From assembly GCA_900617975.1 (NCBI GenBank), contig UZAE01000058.1:1-44404 (forward strand): 44,404 nt of DNA. The letters run 5' to 3'. Position numbers and translations under genes: made by a program. Origin of the DNA: Rodentolepis nana. Lineage: Eukaryota > Platyhelminthes > Cestoda > Cyclophyllidea > Hymenolepididae. Below, piece after piece: positions 14,040 through 24,028 of the stretch. The notes beneath the pieces were generated by a model. That model was not told the DNA's origin, did no database searches, and was given only the letters and a program-made list of their open reading frames with translations. Within the stretch, counting starts at the first letter, position 1; each line of letters opens with the position of its first letter.

Positions 14040-14420
14040 GGTCACCAAAACATCAACAACGCGCACACATAAAGGGCCCGAGGCCATTGGAAAGACCTTC
14101 ATCTGATCGTCAACATCCATCTACCAATCTTCCCTCCCCTCAGCACAACATCCAAGGCCACGGTCACGCGGAAAGGCCGTACCCACGAGATTAAGGCTTG
14201 CCATGGTTCTGTGCACGTACCCTGATCTGTGTGCACTTTAGGGTCAGCCGCTGTACATACGTGCATACATCACACGCGCTGTGTATATCTGATCCCTTCA
14301 TTTAGGAGTGAGAGCTACACACAGTACCGAGAGAGAGAGAGAGCAAAGGCAGCTTGTGATCTGAGAAAAAGTGCAAAGCACCACTACTGCTAGTGTGAAC
14401 ACTGCAAGAAGGGGAGAGAA
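14040..14420. promoter_or_regulatory. GC-richer island with (GA)n, candidate alternative promoter
   Basis: This CpG-containing segment (AACGCGCAC, GGTCACGCGG, ACACGCGCTG) ends in a (GA)n tract. On the minus strand, ATG at 14204-14202 reads MASLNLV and meets a GTACGG donor after 14183 in phase 1, which would fit the zinc-finger exons to the left and give a form without the N-terminal finger. This is inference from composition and phase. A plus-strand 5' UTR is an alternative reading of the GA-rich part. Confidence 0.3.
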
Positions 14421-17400
14421 GAAATTTGAAAACAGAGAGAGAGAGAATACCCTACTACATTGATATCTTTCGTGGTAGATTTAAAGCGAATTGGAAAGGC
14501 ATAGCTAGTGGAGTGCTAGTAACTGAAAATTGTAGCATATTACAAATGGCTACTTTTATTATAAGAAAATGGGATGGACACCCTCATCTAACCATGCAAA
14601 CCCGTTCAATTTCGGGTGTAAGAAGCACTCGATTAACGAAAATAGGTGGAGTCCCATTTGAGCTCACATTCTCGATTATTTCAAAGCAAGATCTCACGGA
14701 AAACTAATTGTCGGAAATCAAAATTGTTCCTTTCTTGATAAATGAATTGTTCTTAATTTGACTCTTTTCTTCATATTAGAAAGCAGAATTTATAGCTTTG
14801 GTTTATTTCTACTGGTGTGAGCAATATAAAAAATAAACAGATGGGAATACACTTTAACTGGGAACTGGCACGTAGTGACGGATTGAAGTTTTTCCTTTTC
14901 CGACTTTTTGCTTGAACCGGCCAACCGTAATGTCATAGGCTTATAACTGATCACTTTCCAATAGCAATTACAGAATACTATGTAGGCAAAGATGTTATGA
15001 CAGACACTTTTAAGAATCAAGGTATTTCAGGTATTCAGAATATTTTCCACAATAATTTGTGGGTTAATAATCTTGTCCTTTGAAAGTTAGATAACCGGAA
15101 GGTAAGAGACATTAATATTTGAGACAGAACTTTTTAAAAGTGCAATTAATTTGGCTGGTGAGAAGTTTGCTAGGAAGGTATCACTAATCGATATTGGGGT
15201 TTGTCACTTTAAACAAACCCGTTAATTTTTGTGGGGAAAGCGTACTTTTCTTTCACAACAGAGACCATCTGTACATTCTCTACAGTTACAAAATTTAGGT
15301 AAAAATGCGTGTCCAGCTGAAATTTCCATGAGGAAGCTAGAAAGAAAAATTAAAACAGAAGAAAACTCTGATAAATTGATTTGACGAGTATTGACTTTAA
15401 TTTCTAAAATCTTTACAAGATAGAGGAAGGACACTGCGACTATGCAATTCAATCAGGTACGAAATTTCCGCCACTACAAAATGTCCCTTGTAATCTACTA
15501 AAAAATAAAATTCACTTGGCAATAGTGACTGACATAATTTTACATTTAAATGGAAAGGCTTATCCAGAATGACTTGGAAAAAAGTATTAATGAATTTTGT
15601 TTTTAAGTAAAAGTAAATGCTTTCTAAATACTGTTCAAGTCGACGGACACTTTCAACTGATTAGTGGCCAAACGAAAGATTTAGGTAGATGTACGCCCTT
15701 AACAAGGCAAACGGTTGAAGAATTGCTTTGGGACAGTGATTTTAACGCCTTTAGAAAACGTTACCCAAATCTAATCTAACCTCCAAATTTCTTGAATATT
15801 TGGACTCTCTTTTATTCCTTGAGGCCATTTTGTGAGAAAATATGACTACGTGGAATTTATAAAAAATGTAAACACTACAAATCTATGGCAAGGTTACTTG
15901 GAGAACTCGGAAAAGAAAGAACTATTTTGCATAAGTATATGCCAGCAGTCAATAATCGGAACACCTCGGTATGATTCAAAGTTAACTTGACATACATAAA
16001 GGTCCTACTTTGAGCATCGTGTAATTTAGTCTCTGACATATTAATAAGTCAGAAAACCTCACTTGCGCCATTAATTATGCAGAATCAAAACGATAGTCAA
16101 CTCCTGGATATTTAAAATCATACGAGATTGAATGATTACGCTATCGATAAATGAGTTTATCCCAAATCCAATGAAGGAAGGTGACCTCTAAAACGCACAC
16201 CGAATAACAAGACTTCTGACTACAAAAGTACAAAATACCATTGAGTCATGGCGGTATTTTCTGTGATTAATGTGTTCGTCTTCGGAGTCATGATGTAACT
16301 AATTCGATACTCATCGGTGTATAGCATACTCAATATATATATATAATTTCAGCCATTCCTATTTTCCCCATTTTTCCGGAACTTAAAATTGTTTTTCCTA
16401 CCTAAATAGCCTTGCTTTCCTCATTCTCTATTTGGCAATTATATCCCAAAGTCATTCACATATACTCAGTTTGCCAATCTAAACCTCCTGCTTGTAGCTC
16501 GTTTGATAACCTGTTTGTGAGTACTGACATAAGGACGATTTTGACGTCATTTTAGTACATGCTTTCTGTTCTGCTTTTTAAGCTTTGAATCTTGAATTTG
16601 AAGACCACCCTCGGAGTTTGGTTCCTCAGTTACTAGTCTAGTCGCTAACCCTTTAGTCTGCTTCATGGGGTAGACTTCGGCTATAGAATCGCCTCAACAT
16701 CTTGGTATTGAGTTTGCGAGGACATGTTCCACACTTCACTGTCTTCCTGGAAGTTGGTTGATTGTAAATTGTCAATTATTTTAAAGTTATATTTTTGGGT
16801 TCATAGAATTTCATAATTTTCACACAATAAGGAATTTCAGGTCAAAACCGGTTGGTCTGTGAGACGACAAAACGTCCCAAACGCTAGTAATCGTGTTTGC
16901 CTTCGATTCCATAGGTTCTCTAGAAACGTGGAAGTCTTTTAAGACTTCAGATAAGGCAAAATTTTTTACCTTTAACATGAGGTGAGGCACTATATTTTAC
17001 TGATTTGGTTTAAAAAAACCAACATCTCAAAAGACCGTTTAATAGTACACTCTTGATAAGCAATGAAATTTCTTCTTCATTAGAAAAAATGTCTCCCCAT
17101 GTGGGAGGGGTGGGAAGGAGTTAAAAAGTTCCCGTCTCTTTAGAGTGGCAGACGAGTCTGTCTGATAAATTAAGAGATGGGAAAAGTCCTATAGCCCGTC
17201 TCACTTAGTTTATTTTTTCCTTTCTCATTAACGTTCACTTAATTGGCGTTAAATTTTTCTCTAGCTTTCACCGCTCTCTTATGGGATGATAACAACCTTG
17301 GAGAAAAAAGTTGCGTATGGAAATGGGATCACAAATGTGTGATGAGAAAACAGGAGAGATGTCTGCAGTTAGGTATCACATTCACTTAGATCTCGATACC

Positions 17401-19283
17401 TACCTATCTGCTACCAAGGTGTGGTGTGAAATAGCCCAAAAAAAGCCCGATAGACTGCTAGAGTGATTAAAGGAGAGACAGAGAGCAGATCGCACTGACA
17501 TTTGGAGTTTTCAGCAGTATAAGCAAATATACAAATACACAAATATATATATCCGTATATATATATATTGGGGGTGTTGGGGCACAGGTACTTAATGTGG
17601 CAGCAGCGCAACCTCAGCGACGCGGCCGTGGCTAAAGTACATAAAGTACAGGTCAGCAGTAGTACACATTTTAGATGTGTGTAGCGGAAAAAAGAGGAAA
17701 ATGGATTTTGTAGAAACACTTTAGGATTTCGAGTTAGTTGAAATGATTCTCTACTAATTAGTGTTCGAAATAGCGAAAGTAATGGTCTTGAATTATCAAC
17801 AGCGATCACTGTTCGCTGTCTCTTCATGGTTATTGATAGAGCCTTTTCTACTTACGCCATTCAATTGGAAGAAATAGTCAGAAAATATTGATTTCGACAG
17901 AATGTTTGCACAATATCATACCGTTAGAAATATTTTAAAGGCAGACGCCCTGATTTTTGTCTAATTGAATAGTCACTTAGATCAGTTGAGCGTTTGTAGA
18001 AATATATAATTTCAGCTCTAAAACATCACACGATTTATTATTAGAGCTAAATCCGATTTGAACTTTCATCCATTTTCAATACCCAAGAGGTGGGTATCTA
18101 AGACGATTTATGTAACGTTCGTACAGTATCAATATTCAAAAGAGGCTCTGACTTTTTGGCTTAAGCAGTTAATTAAAATTTAATAGAGCTGTGGATTTCA
18201 GCATTCAATGAGCAGAAGTTCCATCACCCCCTGACTTAGGTAGAAGGATGGTGTTCTGAAGCCGCTCTTAAGAAAAGCTGATATTCGATCATCTATTTTT
18301 TTGATCAATGCTAGCCAACCACACTACTGTATGTACGTTGATGAGCACTGATTTTCTGATGGAAATTCAAGTTATTCAGAGATGAACTTGAAAAAACTCC
18401 CTAGTCCATTGCAGAACTTGACTTTGGTAGACGGAAGTTAATTTGAAATCATAGGAATAGTACCTCTTTTATTTACCCGATTTAACATGGAAAATTGATC
18501 AATCGCACCACTGGATGTTCACTGATGGTCATTGATCTTGCTGACCCCTAACTTGACAGGCGTACAAGTTGGCTGTTTCGATACCGGATGAAAAAGAACC
18601 TTCTCTTCGTCTTGCTCCTTTTTTTGGTGAAATAATTGCATAATAAGTAAAAACGCAATACCAATAATCGAGTTCTATTAAAATAGAATAAGCGAACGAC
18701 TGATACACACTATCGACAGGGGGAGGGGGGGGGGTTATTTAAGTTAGAGAAATTCTTGATCTCTCAGTAATGTCGATGGATGAAAATTATTTCTTCCAAT
18801 AACTTAAAAAAGCGCATCTTCCCTAAAATAACTCATTAGCCAGCCAAATACCCGAATTTTCTCAAAGGACTTTAAAAGTCGTGCCCAACATTGTTGTATT
18901 AATGCATATTAAGTTTCAAATTAATATACCTTGATGAACATTTTATGCCGAAATTTTGATATATCAAAGTCAGTTGACGATAACAATAAAGTAGTTTAGA
19001 AAAATAAGGTAGGACTGTTAGAAAGGACATTCGGAATTATGAAACGTGAGGGACTACTTCACAATTTACTGCTTGTGACTTGAAGGTGAGTGCTACTCAA
19101 TAACATCTAATAGGTAAAGTGCATAGGAATATTGAAAATTAGGGTCTCAATGGAGTATGATTCACAAAACGATAATATGCAGTAAGGGGAAATATCCCTA
19201 ACAAATTACTTCGCTATTTCTATAGTGACTCACTCATCTCTATATTGAGAAGACTTAACGACCTTGAATGAAAGACAAATGCT

Positions 19284-19304
19284 TACGTCACGGTATATGA
19301 CGTA
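19284..19304. promoter_or_regulatory. Inverted CRE-like half-sites (TACGTCA-N7-TGACGTA)
   Basis: A perfect 7-bp inverted repeat, each arm holding the CGTCA core recognised by CREB/ATF-type bZIP proteins, is separated by CGGTATA. It lies about 1.3 kb downstream of the 5' block of zinc-finger exons, within the putative large intron. It could be an intronic enhancer or coincidence. Confidence 0.3.
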
Positions 19305-20583
19305 GTGGTCACCGATCTCAGTCTTTACTTTGCCACGGCGTTAGTAACTAAGCAGGAATGAATGTAGCTCCTACCCCGACATCCAAATCGAAGTGAATGA
19401 TCAGGGGTTATGGAGTCAACCTACTTTTACTTATTTATGAAGCATCAGTTTAAACTAATGTTAGCTCGAGAGAGAGAGAGACCTGTCGAAGGTTGCGGAT
19501 TGAGACTAAAAATCGAAACCGAAATTCTTAGTTATGTTTCAAATCTCAATACTGCACACTAACTCAGAAAGGGCCGAAATGCCTTAAAAGTTAAAAATGT
19601 TTATATATTAAAAAATACGAATGTAATTGTGGTGTAATGGAAAAATTTTAATCAAATGTAGTTCATCTAAATAGCTGTAGAAAAATAAATGCTTCACTCA
19701 GATAATTAAGCAGGCAATTAGGGTCAGCATATGAAATTACTATGGCTACTATTTTAACTCTGCTACGGATATGACAAAAACACCTAGTAATGAGAAAAAG
19801 AGAAAGAATTTACCGAAGAAGTGAGTATATTAAAGAGAAAGCTATCGGACAGTAGCGAAGGGAAGCAAAAGCTCGTCCGTAAGTGCACGGAGTAAAAAAA
19901 AACTAAATTTATCAAATACTTTTTAAAGCGCGGGTGGGGGGGGGTTGGGGGAATTTATGATTAGCTAATCAAAGTGGGACGCAAGCTTATATATATTCTT
20001 ATAAGCCTTCGATTCTTAAAAATTTGGAAATCATGGAAACACTTAAGGAAACTTCAGCTGATCAAAAAATGTTGCTCAAAGCTACATCAAGGAGAGCTTT
20101 CTAAAGAAGTTGCCGATAGCTTTGTAAATATACCAGACCTGAGCATAAGACAGAGAAATATTAAAGGAAGCAAAGCATATAATATTGATTTTAGCGTTAC
20201 TGATCGAGTCTTACTATCTGGGTGTATAAGTCTAGCTAGATCGCAAAACGTAATACAATACAAAATACTGAGGTCATGGAGGAAACTGTAGAGAAATCAA
20301 GAGCAGTGAAAAGCGATTCAGTTGGTGACCAACAGAATACACCCACTTGAAAGCATACATCCTTCGATACAATCACATCAGAGAAAGCGGGTGCTTGTTC
20401 GAGATGAATAGCGTGAAGCGAAGGAAGGTATGCACAACATGAATGAATGCATGCAAAGCCCTAGCGCTAACTCGTAAGCAGAAAGATCAGACAACTAGGT
20501 CACTATTTCCAAAAGATGGGTAACACAATTTGATGTGATAAGCCGTGTATAGCACACATACATAACATATAAGTAGCACATAC

Positions 20584-20916
20584 TTGAGACATCATGGTAG
20601 CGTTTGTAAAGGTAGGATGCTTGATTAGTGAGAGAGCCTGAGGAACTAGTTTGACGATTGAGGAGATTTTGAGACTGGAGGGGCATTGATTGAATTGGCG
20701 CTTGAGTAGGAAGTGGAGCGGTACTCACTGATCCTGAGGAGAGAGTATCTACTGGGGATCGACGAATTCGCAGGTCTTGCGGGTGACATGAATCATCACT
20801 ACTTTCATCTCCGCACTCTTCACTATTTACTGTCGACGCAGCTGCGGCGGCTGCTGCAGCAAGGAGGGCGGAAGAGAGGAGGGGTAGAGTTGGATTAGAA
20901 AACCATCCATTTTTTT
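20584..20916 (-). CDS. Zinc-finger gene exon 3 (333 nt, low-complexity region with polyalanine)
   Basis: The acceptor is TTTCTTTAG|AAAA and the donor is CTCAA|GTATGT. The 333 nt are open in the inherited frame. They encode a run of seven alanines after SSALL, an acidic patch (EECGDESSDDS), then a Ser/Thr/Gln/Pro-rich stretch ending YLYKRYHDVSS. There is no folded domain; this composition is usual for activation or repression segments of transcription factors (inference). The exon is clearly GC-richer than its surroundings (20740-20900), which supports coding. It is phase 1 at both ends. Confidence 0.75.
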
Positions 20917-20974
20917 CTAAAGAAAATTTATATTAATTAAATAACTTTGACAACATGATCAGAATTTAGCTTAC

Positions 20975-21037
20975 GATTATCCGAATCATCGGTAGGGAGA
21001 AAAGTAGAAGAATGTGCAATGGGAGGAGTTTCAGAAT
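20975..21037 (-). CDS. Zinc-finger gene exon 2 (63 nt, linker)
   Basis: The acceptor is TTTTTTAG|ATTC and the donor is AATC|GTAAGC. Starting in phase 1, the 63 nt read as an open linker rich in Ser, Thr, Pro and Asp (DSETPPIAHSS ... DDSDN) and end again in phase 1. Only 46 bases of intron separate it from exon 1. No domain is visible; the exon is a disordered linker. Confidence 0.75.
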
Positions 21038-21083
21038 CTAAAAAATGCGATAAGTTTTAATTCGAGAGTTAGTTAGAATATAC

Positions 21084-21219
21084 CTTCGTGAACGATGGCC
21101 ACATGAAGATGAAGTGAACGGCGGTCTGTGAAAGTCTTTCCGCAGATGCAACACAGGCTGAGTTCACTACCCTCTATTTCATCAAAATCCGAAGAACCGA
21201 ACGGACGGCTTTCCGTCAT
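21084..21219 (-). CDS. Zinc-finger gene exon 1: start codon and first C2H2 finger
   Basis: Read right to left, the ATG is at 21219-21217, with an in-frame TAA five codons upstream. The exon encodes MTESRPFGSS, a short acidic stretch, then a finger with C-x2-C-x12-H-x4-H spacing (core CCICGKTF, ending HVAIVHE). The donor is GAAG|GTATAT at 21083, leaving one base of the next codon (phase 1). A possible 3' splice site (ATAG) eight bases before the ATG could also mark a 5' UTR intron or a trans-splice acceptor. The finger spacing is canonical for C2H2 domains, with all four ligands present. Confidence 0.8.
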
Positions 21220-22374
21220 TTTGCAACTATTATATTAAATGCGAAAGCAATATAGAAAAGGACATAGTGCTTGTTATACATAATATTGGTGAAATGAAGC
21301 AATATAAAATACTGAATGATCAGCAAGATTGAAATAGAATATAAGCTTCTTTATAACGATTTAATGTAAATTACAAAAGAATGAAACAAAATCTGAATGA
21401 AAGAGATAAATCAAATGTACTGAATGAAAATGAAAAAAATATTTTCCCAAAAATAAAGGTCAATGAAAATACTGTCCATTTTATGGAAAAAAATTTTCGA
21501 GAAATATGCATAATAAAAATACAAATAATAAGTAAAAGCAGTTTACACTAAAGAGAGCATTGTAATTTTGTCCTGCAATGTCTAAGACAAAGTGAGAATT
21601 ACCAAAATTGAACTAATGAATCAAATAAATAATACCAACTCGATAACGTCTTATCGCGTTAATTTGTTTATCAAGGTCATAGAGTTAACCGTGTAATGTG
21701 TGAACCAATAGGAGCTAGGAGCTAACGACCTTAATGCAAATCAAGCCATTTGAATATAAATAAATAACATAATATATGTTATTATTCTTTTCTAGAACAT
21801 TTTTAAAACTACGAAGAATGTAATTGACTGAGCATTTACTCAAGTGTTGTGGAAATAAAAGCATTATAACATTTAATTACTTATTTGCGTAAATAACATT
21901 AAATACATCTCTTTCTATTCTCTTTTATGTTTGAGTTTATGCTATTTTTATAAATGATAATATCGAACTCACTTCATATATTGTTAAATCATATTATCGA
22001 ATGAACAATTTAAATCATCAAATTGTAAATATTTGCATTTTAATCCAATGTATTTTTGTTTTTACTGCAAAATTAATCTTATTATATTTTACGAAAAAAC
22101 ATTTTAGTGAGTAATGTGAACCAACCCTTGTGTGCATTTTGACTGCAATTTATGGTTTGTTGCCTACCCTATTTCATTTGAGCTTATTGCCTACATACAT
22201 TATGCTTTTTGATTGCTATTTTAGACAATTTAATGAACTATTTTATTCGGTTAAATGCATTTATATGTAATCTTCGATGGTTAGTATAAATATTGCGTTT
22301 AATAGTTTGATACATTGTAAATTCCGATTTCACTGACGGTATATCCATTACCTTTTTCGAATCATCTTTCTTAG
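21220..22374. promoter_or_regulatory. Divergent intergenic region between the zinc-finger gene and BCAS2
   Basis: About 1.15 kb of very AT-rich sequence separates two oppositely directed start codons, so promoters for both genes are expected here. I see no CCAAT box or clear TATA box at a useful distance and no ORF. The BCAS2 side ends in a pyrimidine-rich 3' splice site at 22373-22374. Confidence 0.4.
22360..22374 (+). other. 3' splice site three bases before the BCAS2 start codon
   Basis: A pyrimidine-rich tract ending CTTTCTTAG lies immediately before ATAATGG. No 5' UTR exon is evident upstream. Flatworms add spliced leaders to many mRNAs, often close to the ATG, so this could be a trans-splice acceptor; an ordinary 5' UTR intron is the alternative. 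Confidence 0.5.
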
Positions 22375-22377
22375 ATA

Positions 22378-22701
22378 ATGGAACACCAGAACGCCGTTGT
22401 AGATGCACTACCGTATTTCGATAAGGGCTATGACGAAAGTGGAATGAAGGAAGCCAATGCTCTACTCACAGAAGAAATGCGTCGCTACCGTCCAACAAAA
22501 AATTATCTTGAGAATTTTCCTTCACTCAACGGCCCATTTTCGACGAAATTTGAAACTGAGGTGATGCGAACGGAGTATCACCGTTTGGCTAACAGACTGC
22601 CCATGGAAATGCTGAGCATGAAGAGATATGAATTACCACCACCTCCCACCAGCAAATTAGGTGATCTTCGGGCTTGGCAGGAAGCGATTGAAAATGCTCA
22701 T
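22378..22701 (+). CDS. BCAS2: BCAS2/SPF27 pre-mRNA splicing factor, exon 1
   Basis: BCAS2 (SPF27) is a core subunit of the nuclear PRP19/CDC5L complex, which activates the spliceosome. The three exons here (22378-22701, 22772-22908, 23664-23853) join to 651 nt, 216 residues plus stop, close to the 225 residues of the human protein. Exon 1 gives residues 1-108, including the conserved start DALPYFDKGYD, EEMRRYRPTKNYL and the RAWQEAIENAH end. The donor is CAT|GTACTC in phase 0; the splice site was chosen because it restores the family sequence across the junction (AH then AQLEHQ). The ATG is the first codon after the 3' splice site at 22374. Identity is confident from sequence similarity over the whole length. 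Confidence 0.95.
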
Positions 22702-22771
22702 GTACTCATTCATTTCTTATTGTCTGCTTGTTGCTTTTCCTTGAAATTTAGGCATATTTTCGTAATTTCAG

Positions 22772-22908
22772 GCTCAATTAGAACATCAGCTTGTTCGTTT
22801 GAACAATCTCGAACTGATGACAGAATTCGGTTCTACCGCTTGGAAGACCTATAATGAAGAATTAGAGAAGATTTTGAAGAAACACGAAAAGGAGCTCCTT
22901 GAAGTTAG
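22772..22908 (+). CDS. BCAS2: BCAS2/SPF27 exon 2
   Basis: After a 70-bp intron (acceptor TAATTTCAG), this exon gives AQLEHQLVRLNNLELM and WKTYNEELEKIL, the family's helical middle region, and ends in phase 2 at GTTAG|GTCTGT. The uninterrupted reading frame through intron 1 is in another frame and is not the product. Confidence 0.93.
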
Positions 22909-23413
22909 GTCTGTCTAATTTTCCCGATTTCTGAGTGATTAGCAAATTTCTTTTGGCGTATTTTGACATTGAATAATCTTTTTTTATTAAATTACTGTAT
23001 GTCAGCCATTTTCGTCCATGTTTGAATATATTCTTCAGACCAATTTTTCTTTTGTAAGAAGGATTTATGCAAACCTCTAATTGTGAATGAAGTTATTACC
23101 CTTTTAATGCTTTGTCATTTTTGATCTTTTGTTTTTAAGCTAATTGCTGACTATTCCACTAAATCTTAGGTTTGAAAAGCACGAACGAATTTGGCAAATA
23201 AAGCCATTCCCTTACTGACTTTTTCAACCGTTAGTTTTCCTCCGACCAACCAAGTTGGCTTATTATTTGGTAATTTTAGTTTATTTCAACATGGATTAAA
23301 ATTAACTGCCCTAGTCCCTTATTAGTATGCTGCAAACAACATTCTTAACGGGTGTGTTAGAGGTCTTTTTATTTAGTTGTATATTATAATATCTAAATGC
23401 ATGATTTGCTTCC

Positions 23414-23600
23414 GTGTGTGCCTGTGGTGTAGTGGTTAACGTGGTCGATTGCCATATTAGAGGCATTTAGCTTGTTGCCCATCGATGCACACTTCATTGG
23501 TCAATTCCCTTTTGTGAGGGAGACGGGAATGTGTGAGTTTCTCATCGTGAAGATTTGTCGGTTCTACTCTCTCCCCATCCCCACCCACTTTGAGTGTTAT
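23414..23600 (+). repeat. tRNA-derived SINE in BCAS2 intron 2
   Basis: The head TGGTGTAGTGGTTAACG matches the tRNA D-arm and the polymerase III box A consensus (TGGTGTAGTGG, 23425-23435). A degenerate box B-like word (CATCGATGC, 23480-23488) follows at roughly the right spacing. A unique body with GAGGGAG and CATCCCCACCC follows. A related piece lies near 12725-12810. It is not a functional tRNA, because no intact acceptor stem or T-loop is seen. Confidence 0.6.
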
Positions 23601-23663
23601 AAAATGCTTTATTAAATTGAACTATCTCTATATTAAGATCACTTTATTGCTCTTTTTTCATAG

Positions 23664-23853
23664 ACGCAAAGTTCAAGAGATTAATTGGCAGCGAAAGCAG
23701 GAGCAGACGAAGGCAGGCGAAGCACTGACTCGTCTTGAGGAAGAATGGGTCAGTTTGGTTGGCAAAAACTACGAGATCGAACAGGCGATTCTGGACCTTG
23801 AACAGGAGCTGCATGCCGCTGGCGTTACCACGAATTCTAAAGAAGAAAAGTAA
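23664..23853 (+). CDS. BCAS2: BCAS2/SPF27 exon 3 with stop
   Basis: The acceptor is TTTTTTCATAG|ACGC. The exon completes an Arg codon and encodes RKVQEINWQRKQEQTKAGE and the strongly conserved WVSLVGKNYEIE, a coiled-coil C terminus used in contacts within the PRP19 complex. The stop TAA is at 23851-23853. Intron 2 (22909-23663) is 755 bp and carries a SINE. Confidence 0.95.
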
Positions 23854-24022
23854 AATTGCATTAGGATGGTGTTTGTACATATTTTGCTTGTAAATTTTCT
23901 TGTGTAGCAAAGTAATAAGGGATTTTATGGGGTTGAAAAACGTTTTTTTTTTCATTTTTTTAAAGGGTTACTGGTGCATTTCACCCAATTTTAACTAGTG
24001 GTTTCTCAAAATTGGGAGGTTT

Positions 24023-24028
24023 AATAAA
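24023..24028 (+). terminator. BCAS2 poly(A) signal AATAAA
   Basis: The canonical AATAAA lies 170 bases after the BCAS2 stop codon, a normal 3' UTR distance. It is the first such signal downstream. Confidence 0.7.

Larger units (their letters stand above)
3833..20583. other. 17-kb intron or intergenic stretch without a supported gene
   Basis: This long AT-rich region has only short, unrecognised ORFs of no convincing codon character. Visible structure includes a (TA)n tract at about 5404-5432, a SINE-like piece near 12725-12810, (GA)n at 14330-14343, a (TA)n-containing stretch near 17540-17572 and G-runs at 8661-8684, 18719-18734 and 19932-19951. A CRE-like palindrome lies at 19284-19304. Three GC-richer, CpG-containing islands (about 4860-5380, 10370-10660 and 14040-14420) look like promoters or first exons and are listed separately. 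Because both flanks carry minus-strand zinc-finger exons, I read it as an intron, with moderate doubt. Confidence 0.45.
148..21219 (-). other. C2H2 zinc-finger gene, whole span in window (3' end off the left edge)
   Basis: Six coding exons can be joined on the minus strand: 21219-21084, 21037-20975, 20916-20584, 3832-3731, 2808-2779 and 234-148. Every junction is GT..AG and every intron is phase 1, so the frame stays open for 250 codons before the left edge. The in-window protein has an N-terminal C2H2 finger, an acidic Ser-rich stretch, a polyalanine run, a Ser/Gln-rich low-complexity region and a second C2H2 finger. This architecture suggests a DNA-binding transcription regulator in the nucleus; that is family-level inference, and I do not recognise the specific orthologue. 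More fingers may lie on exons further left. The joining of the 5' block (20584-21219) to the 3' block (148-3832) across a 17-kb intron rests only on strand, matching phase and shared protein style, so two separate genes remain possible. Confidence 0.7.

Noticed and set aside
14221..14250. 30-nt minus-strand segment, phase 1 at both ends (ADPKVHTDQ)
   Set aside because: The acceptor has no pyrimidine tract and it conflicts with the nearby candidate first exon; probably chance.
14426..14707. Plus-strand open frame of 93 codons after the (GA)n island
   Set aside because: It starts within the GA repeat, has no domain and no splice signals. Random length is possible at this composition.
17411..17827. 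Minus-strand open frame of 138 codons
   Set aside because: It runs through a (TA)n tract giving repeated Tyr/Ile, has no recognisable domain and no neighbouring splice support. Its Cys/Leu-rich composition looks like translated spacer.
19800..20340. Lys/Glu-rich plus-strand frames near 19800-19890 and 19974-20291
   Set aside because: The pieces are in several frames broken by stops, without consistent splice sites. A-rich DNA gives Lys/Glu-rich translations by chance.
23644..23955. Minus-strand frame of 103 codons over BCAS2 exon 3
   Set aside because: It is antisense to a confidently identified coding exon.
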